Below, one piece after another: positions 51,771-59,789 of a stretch of 64,000 bases of DNA. Made by a program: the position numbers and the translations under genes. The notes beneath the pieces were generated by a model. It was not told the origin of the DNA. It saw only the letters and a list, made by a program, of their open reading frames with translations, and did no database searches. Source of the stretch: Streptomyces californicus. GTDB lineage: Bacteria; Actinomycetota; Actinomycetes; Streptomycetales; Streptomycetaceae. Within the stretch, counting starts at the first letter, position 1. Each line of letters opens with the position of its first letter. Location: the NCBI RefSeq assembly GCF_000717645.1, contig NZ_JNZZ01000016.1:372001-436000 (forward strand), written 5' to 3'.

Positions 51771-52289
51771 GTGATCAGTGAGCCCAGCAGGCACTGCACG
51801 GTGGCGCTCCAGGCCATGCCGTCGCGGATCGGCCAAGTCCGCAGGATCATCTCGGCGCAACTGCGCTATTGGCATCTCGATCCTCTGATCGACCAGGCGG
51901 CCCTGGGCGTCACCGAGCTTCTGACCAATGTCCACCGGCACGCACAGCCGGACAAGTCGTGCACCGTCGACATCGAGCTGCTGCTCGACCGGCTGACGGT
52001 CTCCGTGCACGACCACGATCCGCGTCTGCCCACGGTGAACGAGGCGGATTCGTTCGCCACGTCGGGCCGGGGGCTGGCGCTGATCGCCGCCGTCAGCGAG
52101 AGCTGGGGCGTTCGGCCGGTCGGTACGGCGGGGAAGGCCGTCTGGTTCACCCTGCCGGCGACGACGGGCGCCTCGACCCTGCCGCCGCTCGCGGTCTACG
52201 GGTCGATGACCGACGGGCCGTTCGGGTCCGCCACCGTCGCGCCCGACGACCTCTCCTCCCTGCCCGCCCGGTCGGCCGTCGTCGGCTGA
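51771..52289 (+). CDS. RsbW-like anti-sigma/ATP-binding protein
   Basis: This 172-aa protein has a GHKL ATPase fold of the RsbW/SpoIIAB type: an N-box segment ALGVTELLTNVHRHAQP, a G1-like DHDPRLP and a G2-like ATSGRGLALIAAVSESWGV. Such proteins are the largest class of potential anti-sigma kinases in Streptomyces. The start is GTG at 51771 with GGGGAG nine nt upstream. The C-terminal 40 residues are a low-complexity extension. No sigma factor or STAS partner is adjacent. Confidence 0.88.
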   Translation: MISEPSRHCTVALQAMPSRIGQVRRIISAQLRYWHLDPLIDQAALGVTELLTNVHRHAQPDKSCTVDIELLLDRLTVSVHDHDPRLPTVNEADSFATSGRGLALIAAVSESWGVRPVGTAGKAVWFTLPATTGASTLPPLAVYGSMTDGPFGSATVAPDDLSSLPARSAVVG

Positions 52290-52343
52290 CCGGGGCGGGA
52301 GCGGGCGGGGAGCGCGACCGCCCGGCGGGCGAAGGGCCGCGCC

Positions 52344-53558
52344 TCAGGCCAGGGCCGCGAGCGGATCGTCGAGGACCGGCTGCCAGGCCAGTTCGGCCGC
52401 GCCCACCAGGCTGTTGTGCGCCAGCGTGCACGGCAGGATCGGCACGCTCCCGCTGCGCCCCCACAGGCTGCGGTCGGCGACGACGGCGCGCAGCCGCTCC
52501 GGGTCCGCCTCCAGCAGGTCGCGGTGGAGGCCGCCGAGGATGATCCGGTCGGGGTTGAGGATGTTGACCAGACCGGCGAGGCCCAGGCCCAGGCGGTCGA
52601 TCAGCTCTTCGGCCGCGTGCCGCACGGCGGGGTCGTCGTACTCGGCGCGGAGCAGGTCGCCCGCCTGCTTGAGCAGGGACTCCTCGGGCCCCGGTTCGCG
52701 GCGGGCGGTGGTGAGGAAGGCCAGTGGATCGGTCTCCACGTCGAGGCAGCCCCGCCCACCGCAGTGGCAGGGCCGGCCCTCGGGGTTCACCGTGAGGTGG
52801 CCCACCTCCAGGGCCAGCCCCGAACTCCCGCTGTGCAGGCGGCCGTCGAGGACGAGCGCCCCTCCGACGCCCCGGTGCCCGGTGGCGACGCACAGGAGGT
52901 GCTGGGCGCCGCGGCCCGCGCCGTGCCGGTGCTCGGCGAGGGCGGTGAGGTTGACGTCGTTGCCGGTGAACGCGGGGCCGGTGATGCCCGCTTCGCGTAC
53001 GCAGGCGGAGAAGATGTCCCGGACCGGGGAGCCGGCGGGCCAGGCGATGTGCAGCGGGTTGAGGGCGGTCCCGTCCGGTTCGGCGACCGCGGACGGCACC
53101 GCGAGTCCGGCCCCGACGCAGCGCAGCCCGCTCGCGCGGAGCAGGGCCGCCCCCGCGCCCACGACCTCGCCGAGCACCTGGGCGGGGTCGGCCATCACCG
53201 CGACGCATCCCGGTGTGGTGGCGACGATCCGCCCGCCGAGCCCGACGAGCGCGGCCCGGAACCCGTCGGCGTGCACTTGGGCGGCGAGGACGACCGGGCC
53301 GGCCTCCAGGACGGACAGCCGGTGCGAGGGGCGGCCCTGGGAGCCGGCCGCCGACCCGGGGCTGGAGTCGACCCGGATCAGGCCGAGCGCCTCCAGCTCC
53401 GCGGCGACCGCTCCGGCGGTGGCGCGGGTGACGCCGAGTTCGGAGGTGAGGACGGCCCGGGTGGGAGCGCGGCCGGTGTGGACCAGTTCCAGTGCGGGCC
53501 CGAGGGCGCTGCGGCCCCTCTCCAACTTCGTCCGGGTGGTCGTCGCCTTGCCGTTCAT
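52344..53558 (-). CDS. ROK-family transcriptional regulator
   Basis: This 404-aa ROK repressor has an N-terminal winged helix-turn-helix (VLTSELGVTRATAGAVAAEL, residues about 39-58) and a ROK sugar-binding domain with the zinc motif CHCGGRGCLD. The ATP-binding kinase residues are partly kept but kinase activity is unlikely. It is divergent from an MFS transporter whose promoter carries an AGTTTGT inverted repeat; the simplest model is repression of the transporter relieved by a sugar. GGGAG lies 10 nt before the ATG. Confidence 0.9.
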   Translation of the reverse strand: MNGKATTTRTKLERGRSALGPALELVHTGRAPTRAVLTSELGVTRATAGAVAAELEALGLIRVDSSPGSAAGSQGRPSHRLSVLEAGPVVLAAQVHADGFRAALVGLGGRIVATTPGCVAVMADPAQVLGEVVGAGAALLRASGLRCVGAGLAVPSAVAEPDGTALNPLHIAWPAGSPVRDIFSACVREAGITGPAFTGNDVNLTALAEHRHGAGRGAQHLLCVATGHRGVGGALVLDGRLHSGSSGLALEVGHLTVNPEGRPCHCGGRGCLDVETDPLAFLTTARREPGPEESLLKQAGDLLRAEYDDPAVRHAAEELIDRLGLGLAGLVNILNPDRIILGGLHRDLLEADPERLRAVVADRSLWGRSGSVPILPCTLAHNSLVGAAELAWQPVLDDPLAALA

Positions 53559-53712
53559 GGGGCTGAGTCTCCCATGATCCGGAGGGGCTCCGGACGCCCG
53601 GACCCGGCGCGGGAGCGGCTTCCGGTCACCGCCGCACGCCGCCCGTCCGGCGCCTCCCGGCGGGGGCGCCCACCGGCGGCCCCGGGCCGGACGCGGCTGC
53701 CGGGCAGGGGTG

Positions 53713-53768
53713 TTGCGCGCATCCTCCGGGCGCCCCTATCCTGAGTTTGTGCCGCAACTAAACAAACT
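53713..53768 (+). promoter_or_regulatory. Promoter and operator-like repeat of the MFS gene (leaderless)
   Basis: A -35 TTGCGC (53713-53718) and -10 TATCCT (53737-53742) are spaced by 18 bp. The expected start of transcription falls at the GTG (53749), so the message is probably leaderless; no ribosome-binding site is present. AGTTTGT (53744-53750) and ACAAACT (53762-53768) form an inverted repeat over the start, a likely ROK repressor site. Confidence 0.6.
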
Positions 53769-54975
53769 GCGGACGGCCCTACCGGGGGGACCTGGCGGAG
53801 ACACCGCCCCACCCTCGTCGGCCCGCCTCCGTACCGCGCTGACCGTGTTCTTCGCCCTCGACGGGTTCCTCTTCGCCGGCTGGGTGGTCCGCATCCCGGC
53901 CATCAAGCAGCAGACCGGCGCCTCGGCCGCCACCCTCGGCCTCGCCCTGCTCGGCGTCTCCGCCGGCGCGGTGATCACCATGATGCTCACCGGCCGGCTC
54001 TGCCGCCGCTTCGGCAGCCACGCCGTCACCGTGGCCTGCGGCGTCCTGCTCCCCCTGAGCATCGCGCTGCCCGCCCAGACCCACTCGGCGCTCTCCCTCG
54101 GTCTCGTCCTGCTGGTGTTCGGCGCGGCGTACGGCGGGATGAACGTGGCGATGAACAGCGCCGCCGTCGATCTGGTCGCCTCGCTGCGCAGGCCGGTGAT
54201 GCCGAGCTTCCACGCGGCGTTCAGCCTGGGCGGCATGATCGGCGCCGGACTCGGCGGCCTGGTCGCGGGCGGCTTGTCCGCCTCCGCCCACCTCTTCGTC
54301 CTGGCCGGGATCGGCCTGCTCGTCACGGCGTTCGCCGGCCCCGCGCTGCTGCGCCACCGCCCGGCCCACGCCGCTCCCGAGGCCGCCGCCGGGCGCTCCC
54401 CCCGGCAGCGGCTGTCGCCCCGCGTCCGCCGGGTCGTCGTGCTCTTCGGCGTGATCGCGCTCTGCACGGCGTACGGGGAGGGCGCCCTGGCCGACTGGGG
54501 CGCGCTGCACCTGGAGCAGGACCTGGGCGCGCACCCCGGGGTCGCCGCCGCCGGATACGCGGTGTTCGCCCTGACGATGACGGCGGGCCGGCTGACGGGG
54601 ACCCTGCTGCTGGAGCGGCTCGGCCAGACCCGAACCCTGGTTCTCGGCGGGGCGACGGCGGCGGCCGGGATGCTCCTGGGCTCGCTGGCGCCGACCGCCT
54701 GGGCGGCGCTGGCCGGGTTCGCGGTCACCGGGCTCGGCCTCGCCAACATCTTCCCCGTCGCGGTGGGCCGTGCGGGCGAGCTGGCGGGCCCGAGCGGTGT
54801 CGCCGCGGCGTCCACGCTCGGCTACGGCGGCATGCTGCTCGGCCCGCCCGCGATCGGGTTCCTGGCGGACTGGTTCTCGCTGCCGCTGGCCCTGACGACG
54901 GTCGCGCTGCTGGCGGCCGCGGCGGCCGCCCTGGGCTACGGGGCCCGCAACGCCACGTCGGACGCGCACGCCTGA
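53749..54975 (+). CDS. MFS transporter
   Basis: This 408-aa transporter has 12 predicted transmembrane segments, with NxxMxSAAVDL-type sequence (NVAMNSAAVDLVASL) and FHAAFSLGGMIGAGLGG, as seen in the YbjJ-like/FucP-related MFS group. The cargo is unknown but a sugar is likely given the ROK partner. The GTG at 53749 (PQLNKLRTALP) is chosen because the promoter places transcription start there. Upstream residues in the same frame are not part of the family. Confidence 0.87.
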   Translation: MPQLNKLRTALPGGPGGDTAPPSSARLRTALTVFFALDGFLFAGWVVRIPAIKQQTGASAATLGLALLGVSAGAVITMMLTGRLCRRFGSHAVTVACGVLLPLSIALPAQTHSALSLGLVLLVFGAAYGGMNVAMNSAAVDLVASLRRPVMPSFHAAFSLGGMIGAGLGGLVAGGLSASAHLFVLAGIGLLVTAFAGPALLRHRPAHAAPEAAAGRSPRQRLSPRVRRVVVLFGVIALCTAYGEGALADWGALHLEQDLGAHPGVAAAGYAVFALTMTAGRLTGTLLLERLGQTRTLVLGGATAAAGMLLGSLAPTAWAALAGFAVTGLGLANIFPVAVGRAGELAGPSGVAAASTLGYGGMLLGPPAIGFLADWFSLPLALTTVALLAAAAAALGYGARNATSDAHA

Positions 54976-55092
54976 CCGCTCCGCGCTCGCGGCCGGCCAC
55001 CCGCACACCGGACCGATTGAGTAGCCGTACTCAGGCGGCGGCCCGCTCCCCCGGCGCACGATGGAAACCCGACCGACCCGAGGGAGCCCGTC

Positions 55093-55458
55093 ATGAAGCG
55101 CCTGTCCGACCACCCGCACCTGAACACCGTGGTCCGGCTGACCTTCCGCAACCGCGCCTCTCAGATCTACCTCGGCCTGGTGGTCGCGGCGGCGCTCTTC
55201 GTCGCCGTGGACACCTTGTTCGTCACCCACGAGGACGCCTCGTTCGCCGGCGTCTGGCTGTTCCTCCTCGCCGCCCCGGCCGTCGTCCTGTTCTTCGTCG
55301 GCGGCTCACTGGCGGGGGCCGGGGCGGGCGGCCCCACCTGGTACCTGGTGCTGGCGCTGGTGGTCTCGGTCCTCGTCCAGTCGCTGGCCCTGGGCTGGTT
55401 CGTCCGCCTGGTCCGCCACGCCGGATCGCCCGGGACCGCCCACGCACGAGGCGTCTGA
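55093..55458 (+). CDS. SCO4225-type small membrane protein
   Basis: This 121-aa protein has three hydrophobic segments (about residues 24-42, 52-72 and 80-103) separated by short loops. It matches, from memory, the family annotated as SCO4225-family membrane protein. The function is unknown. GAGGGAG is seven nt upstream of the ATG. A strong shared terminator follows the stop codon. Confidence 0.78.
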   Translation: MKRLSDHPHLNTVVRLTFRNRASQIYLGLVVAAALFVAVDTLFVTHEDASFAGVWLFLLAAPAVVLFFVGGSLAGAGAGGPTWYLVLALVVSVLVQSLALGWFVRLVRHAGSPGTAHARGV

Positions 55459-55470
55459 CGCCCGAACAGC

Positions 55471-55508
55471 GAGGAGGCCCGCCGGACACATGTCCGGCGG
55501 GCCTCCTC
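55471..55508. terminator. Bidirectional hairpin terminator
   Basis: A perfect 18-bp inverted repeat (55471-55488 with 55491-55508) with a 2-nt loop is followed by GTTTCC. It sits between two converging genes. Confidence 0.9.
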
Positions 55509-55540
55509 GTTTCCGTGCCCCCGCAGAGCGGCGTCGACGC

Positions 55541-56245
55541 TCAGGCCGCGGGGGCGGCGGGGAGGCCGACCGAGCGGGCCAGTTCGCCGACGGCGCGGCG
55601 GAACAGCGGCTCGCGCGCCTCCACCACCCGGTTGAACTGGCCGAACAGCTCGAAGGAGATCAGGCCGAACACCTGGGCCCAGGCGGCCACCAGAGCCGCG
55701 ACGGCGGCAGGCGGCACGCCCGGGGCGAACTCGGCGGCCATCCGCTCGGCGTCGCGGCGCAGCTCCGGCGCGAGCGCGGGCACGGCGAGTTCGCCGGCCT
55801 CGGACGCGGCGCGGGCGATGCCGATGAAGACCAGCCCCACCCGGGAGGCGGGCCCCACCGTGTCCATCGGGGCGGTGTAGCCGGGTACGGGCGAGCCGAA
55901 GATCAGCGCGTACTCGTGGGGGTGGGCGAGCCCCCACTCCCGTACGGCACAGGCGACGGCGGTCCAGCGTTCGACGGGCGGAACGGTGTGCGCGCGATCG
56001 GCCGCCGCCCGCTCCGCCACCGCACCGATCGCGTCGTACGCGTCGACGATCAGGGCGGTGAGCAGGTCGTCGCGGCTGGGGAAGTAGCGGTAGAGCGCGG
56101 AGGAGGCCATGCCCAGCTCCCGCGCCACGGCCCGGAGCGAGAGCTTGGCCGCGCCCTCCTCGGCGAGCTGCTTCCTCGCCTCGTCCTTGATGGCGGCGGT
56201 CACTTCGACGCGGGCGCGTTCCCTGGCCCCTCGGATGGTGCTCAT
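55541..56245 (-). CDS. TetR/AcrR-family regulator with WHG domain
   Basis: This 234-aa repressor has the N-terminal TetR helix-turn-helix (LSLRAVARELGMASSALYRYF, split as LSLRAVARELGMASS and ALYRYF) and a C-terminal WHG-type ligand domain (VREWGLAHPHEYALIFGSPVPGY, split as VREWGLAHPHE and YALIFGSPVPGY). The ATG at 56245 is the family start; a longer frame to 56335 crosses the operators. It is divergent from a deazaflavin-type reductase gene, and two copies of an inverted repeat lie between them, so it probably controls both genes. Confidence 0.9.
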   Translation of the reverse strand: MSTIRGARERARVEVTAAIKDEARKQLAEEGAAKLSLRAVARELGMASSALYRYFPSRDDLLTALIVDAYDAIGAVAERAAADRAHTVPPVERWTAVACAVREWGLAHPHEYALIFGSPVPGYTAPMDTVGPASRVGLVFIGIARAASEAGELAVPALAPELRRDAERMAAEFAPGVPPAAVAALVAAWAQVFGLISFELFGQFNRVVEAREPLFRRAVGELARSVGLPAAPAA

Positions 56246-56285
56246 GCGATCAGCCTGCCACAGGATCGGAGCACCGTACAGAAAC

Positions 56286-56300
56286 GAGAGCACTGCTCTT
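56286..56300. promoter_or_regulatory. TetR operator copy 1
   Basis: GAGAGCACTGCTCTT is a near-perfect inverted repeat, 41 nt upstream of the TetR start. It matches the copy at 56338-56352 in 13 of 15 positions. Confidence 0.65.
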
Positions 56301-56337
56301 GCCTGCCGCCCTCGATGCGTGCACACTGATCTCAAGC

Positions 56338-56352
56338 GAGAGCACCGCTCTC
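56338..56352. promoter_or_regulatory. TetR operator copy 2
   Basis: GAGAGCACCGCTCTC is an inverted repeat, 18 nt upstream of the reductase ATG. It is 52 bp (about five helical turns) from the first copy, so two bound dimers would lie on the same face of the DNA. Confidence 0.7.
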
Positions 56353-56370
56353 ATTTTTGCGGGAGTCATC

Positions 56371-56826
56371 ATGACGCAGCAGGCGTACTACCTCCGGGCG
56401 AGCTCCTTCGCCCAGCGGCTGAACCGGATCGTGGGATGGCTGGCCCGGCACGGGCTGAGCCTGGGCGGGTCGGCCGAGCTGTCCGTGCGCGGCCGCCGCA
56501 GCGGGCAGATGCAGCGCATCCCGGTCAACATGCACACCTTCGAGGGCGAGCGGTACCTGGTCTCCGCCCGGGGCCACTCCCAGTGGGTGCGCAACATGCG
56601 CGCCGCCGCAGGCGGGGAACTGCGACTGGGGCGCAGGGTCGACCACTTCACGGCGGTGGAGATCGCCGACGACGCGCAGAAGGCCCGGATCATCCGGGCC
56701 TATCTGGAGCGGTGGGGCTGGCAGGTCGACCAGTACTTCCAGGGGATCACGGCGAAGTCGACGGACGCCGAGCTGCTGGCCGCCTGCCCGGACCACCCGG
56801 TCTTCCGGATCGGCGCGGCGGCCTGA
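56371..56826 (+). CDS. Deazaflavin-dependent nitroreductase family protein
   Basis: This 151-aa protein matches the F420-dependent nitroreductase (DDN/DUF385) family: LSVRGRRSGQMQRIPVNMHTF, here in shorter form RGRRSGQMQRIPVN, is the cofactor-facing segment, and LVSARGHSQWVRNMRAAAGG the family signature. These enzymes use reduced F420 on quinones or nitro compounds. Substrate unknown. A GGGAG site lies eight nt upstream of the ATG. It is divergent from, and probably repressed by, the TetR protein at 55541. Confidence 0.88.
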   Translation: MTQQAYYLRASSFAQRLNRIVGWLARHGLSLGGSAELSVRGRRSGQMQRIPVNMHTFEGERYLVSARGHSQWVRNMRAAAGGELRLGRRVDHFTAVEIADDAQKARIIRAYLERWGWQVDQYFQGITAKSTDAELLAACPDHPVFRIGAAA

Positions 56827-56869
56827 CCGCGCGCCGCTCGGTCACCGGGGCGCGGTCAGGACAACGGGC

Positions 56870-58084
56870 TCAGCGGTCCATCGCGTGCAGCGCCCGCTGG
56901 GCGAGCGGGTGCGTACGGACCAGTTCGGCCAGCGACGTGGTGCCCCGGGTGACGCCGGCGAACGCCTTCCACGCCGGGCGGAAACCGGTCAGCACCGCGT
57001 GCAGCACGCCCGGACGGCGCTCGAACAGCTTGAGCATGCGACGGCCCACGCCCATCTCCACGCCGAGGCCCGCCTTGATGGCGAAGGCGTAGTTGAGGGC
57101 CTGGCGGCGGGCGTCCACCGCGTCGTGCGCCTCCGCGATCCTGACCGCCCACTCCCCCGCCAGCCGGCCCGAGCGCAGCGCGAAGGAGATGCCCTCGCGG
57201 GTCCACGGCTCCAGCAGCCCGGCCGCGTCACCGCAGACCACGACCCGGCCGCGGGAGAGCGGCGAGTCGTCGCTGCGGCAGCGGGTGAGGTGGCCGGAGG
57301 AGACGGCGGGCTCGAACCCGGCGAGGCCGAGGCGGGCGATGAAGTCCTCCAGATACCGCTTGGTGCCCGCTCCGTCGCCGCGCGCCGAGATGACGCCCAC
57401 GGTGAGCGTGTCGCCCTTGGGGAAGACCCAGCCGTAACTGCCCGGCATCGGGCCCCAGTCGATGAGCACCCGGCCCGCCCAGTCCTCAGCGACGGTGGCC
57501 GGGACCGGGATCTCCGCCTCCAGGCCGAGGTCGACCTGGTCGAGCTTCACCCCGACATGGGCCCCTATGCGACCGGCGCTGCCGTCCGCGCCGACGACCG
57601 CCCGTGCGAGTACTGTCTCGCCACCGGCCAGCACCACGGCGACCGTTCGCCGGTCGGGGACGGCGGGGCCGTGCTGCTCGACCCGTACGACCGATGCGCC
57701 GGTGCGCAGCTCGGCCCCGGCCTTCTGCGCCTCCTCGACCAGACCGGCGTCGAACTCCGGGCGGTTGATGAGCCCGAAGAGCATGCGCCGGGAGCGGCGG
57801 GTGCGCGACAGCTTGCCGTTGAGCGAGAAGGTGACCGCGTGGATGCGGTCCTTCAGGGGCAGTTCGAACCCCGGTGGCAGCGAGTCCCGGGAGAATCCGA
57901 TGATTCCGCCGCCGCAGGTCTTGTAGCGGGGCAGTTCCGCCTTCTCCAGCAGGAGGACCCTCCTGCCCGCCACGGCTGCCGCGTACGCCGCCGATGCGCC
58001 GGCCGGTCCGGCGCCGACGACGACGACATCCCACACGGACGACTCTTCCGGCTCACGTCCGGCGTCTGCGTTCTCGCTGCTCAC
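56870..58084 (-). CDS. FAD-dependent geranylgeranyl reductase-family oxidoreductase
   Basis: This 404-aa flavoprotein begins with the Rossmann FAD motif VVVVGAGPAGASAAYAAA (residues about 19-36). The RYKTCGGGIIGFSRDSLPPG segment is typical of the geranylgeranyl reductase group, and VVVCGDAAGLLEPWTREGI is the second FAD motif. Members reduce prenyl chains of menaquinone or lipids, or act in related roles. The start is GTG at 58084. It is convergent with the upstream reductase gene and 44 nt away. Substrate is inferred from family only. Confidence 0.88.
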   Translation of the reverse strand: MSSENADAGREPEESSVWDVVVVGAGPAGASAAYAAAVAGRRVLLLEKAELPRYKTCGGGIIGFSRDSLPPGFELPLKDRIHAVTFSLNGKLSRTRRSRRMLFGLINRPEFDAGLVEEAQKAGAELRTGASVVRVEQHGPAVPDRRTVAVVLAGGETVLARAVVGADGSAGRIGAHVGVKLDQVDLGLEAEIPVPATVAEDWAGRVLIDWGPMPGSYGWVFPKGDTLTVGVISARGDGAGTKRYLEDFIARLGLAGFEPAVSSGHLTRCRSDDSPLSRGRVVVCGDAAGLLEPWTREGISFALRSGRLAGEWAVRIAEAHDAVDARRQALNYAFAIKAGLGVEMGVGRRMLKLFERRPGVLHAVLTGFRPAWKAFAGVTRGTTSLAELVRTHPLAQRALHAMDR

Positions 58085-58279
58085 GATGTGCTTCTGCTCC
58101 TGATCCGACCAGTGGCCCCAAGCTGCTCACGGCATCCTACGGCGCGTTCCGGCCAACCCCTCCTGTGGGAGGATCGGCCATGATTTCGTCGTACATGCGT
58201 CGCCGTACCGACGGCGCCGCACACGGTCGCGTACTCACCGCGCCCTACACATAACGTCGCACCCACGAGGAGCGTGCCC

Positions 58280-59644
58280 ATGACCGCCCGTCCGATTCCC
58301 GAGACCGTCGCCTCGCTGATGCCCCGCGCCCGGGAGGAGCTGGCCGAGCTGGTGGCGTTCCAGTCGGTGGCGGACCCGGCGGTGTTCCCGAAGAGCGAGT
58401 GCGAGGGCGCGGCCGACTGGGTCGCCGACGCGCTGCGCGCCGAGGGGTTCACGGACGTCGCCCTCCTGGACACCCCCGACGGAACGCAGTCCGTCTACGG
58501 GTACCTGCCCGGGCCGGCCGGGGCGCCGACCGTCCTGCTCTACGCCCACTACGACGTACAGCCGCCGCTGGACGAGTCGGCGTGGCTTTCCCCGCCGTTC
58601 GAGCTGACCGAGCGCGACGGACGCTGGTACGGGCGGGGCGCGGCCGACTGCAAGGGCGGGTTCATCATGCACCTGCTCGCGCTGCGCGCCCTCAAGGCGG
58701 ACGGCGGCGTCCCGGTCTCGGTGAAGGTGATCGCCGAGGGCTCCGAGGAGCAGGGCACCGGCGGTCTGGAGCGGTACGCGGAGGCGCACCCGGAGCTGCT
58801 GCGCGCGGACACGATCGTCATCGGCGACACCGGCAACTTCCGGGTCGGGCTGCCGACGGTGACGGCGACGCTGCGGGGGATGACCATGCTGCGCGTGCGG
58901 TTGGACACCCTCGAAGGCAACCTGCACTCGGGGCAGTTCGGCGGTGCGGCGCCGGACGCGCTGGCCGCGATGATCCAGCTGCTGGCCTCGCTGCGCGCCG
59001 AGGACGGGACGACCACGGTCGACGGACTGACCGGCGACGCCGACTGGGACGGAATCCAGTACCCGGAGGCGGAGTTCCGGCAGGACGCCAAGGTGCTGGA
59101 CGGCGTCGAGCTGATCGGCACGGGTACGGTCGCGGACCGCATCTGGGCCCGTCCCGCCGTCACCGTCATCGGCATCGACTGCCCGCCGGTGGTCGGCGCG
59201 ACCCCGTCCGTGCAGGCGAGCGCGCGGGCGCAGGTCAGTCTGCGGGTGCCGCCGGGCCACGACGCGGCCGAGGCGACGAAGCTGCTCACCGCCCATCTGG
59301 AGTCCCGTGCCCCCTGGGGCGCGCGGGTGACGGTGGAGCAGGTCGGCCAGGGCCAGCCGTTCCGGGCGGACATGACCAGCCCGGCGTACACGGCGATGGC
59401 GGACGCGATGCGGGACGCCTACCCGGGCCAGGAGATGCAGTCCTCCGGCATGGGCGGTTCCATCCCGCTCTGCAACACGCTGGCGGGCCTCTATCCGGAG
59501 GCGGAGATCCTGCTGATCGGGCTGAGCGAGCCGGAGGCGCAGATCCACGCGGTGAACGAGAGCGTGTCGCCCGAGGAGCTGGAGCGGATGTCGGTCGCGG
59601 AGGCGCTGTTCCTGCGCAACTACGCGGAGTCGAAGAAGGTCTGA
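58280..59644 (+). CDS. M20-family dipeptidase
   Basis: This 454-aa zinc metallopeptidase has the M20 metal ligands: His in YAHYDVQP, Asp in GRGAADCKGG, Glu pair in EGSEEQGTGG and the late His near QIHAVNE. A dimerisation lid is inserted between the two halves of the catalytic domain. It likely cleaves dipeptides in the cytoplasm. The ATG at 58280 has GAGGAG seven nt upstream; a GTG two codons earlier (58274) overlaps the site and is less likely. Confidence 0.93.
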   Translation: MTARPIPETVASLMPRAREELAELVAFQSVADPAVFPKSECEGAADWVADALRAEGFTDVALLDTPDGTQSVYGYLPGPAGAPTVLLYAHYDVQPPLDESAWLSPPFELTERDGRWYGRGAADCKGGFIMHLLALRALKADGGVPVSVKVIAEGSEEQGTGGLERYAEAHPELLRADTIVIGDTGNFRVGLPTVTATLRGMTMLRVRLDTLEGNLHSGQFGGAAPDALAAMIQLLASLRAEDGTTTVDGLTGDADWDGIQYPEAEFRQDAKVLDGVELIGTGTVADRIWARPAVTVIGIDCPPVVGATPSVQASARAQVSLRVPPGHDAAEATKLLTAHLESRAPWGARVTVEQVGQGQPFRADMTSPAYTAMADAMRDAYPGQEMQSSGMGGSIPLCNTLAGLYPEAEILLIGLSEPEAQIHAVNESVSPEELERMSVAEALFLRNYAESKKV

Positions 59645-59715
59645 GCCGCCCGGGGCCCGGTGCCGGCGCTGTTCCCGTCGGGGGCGTCCGGAGCGTGGGT
59701 CCGCGGGTCCGGGCG

Positions 59716-59743
59716 GCGTGCGTACGCGGTGCCGTACGCACGC
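59716..59743. terminator. Hairpin terminator between convergent genes
   Basis: An 11-bp perfect stem GCGTGCGTACG (59716-59726) with CGTACGCACGC (59733-59743) and a 6-nt loop. It lies between the M20 peptidase stop and the kinase-Nudix stop and may serve both. Confidence 0.8.
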
Positions 59744-59789
59744 AGCCCGGGTCTCGTCCCTGTTCTTCCCGTTCCTTCCCGGGCCCCGC

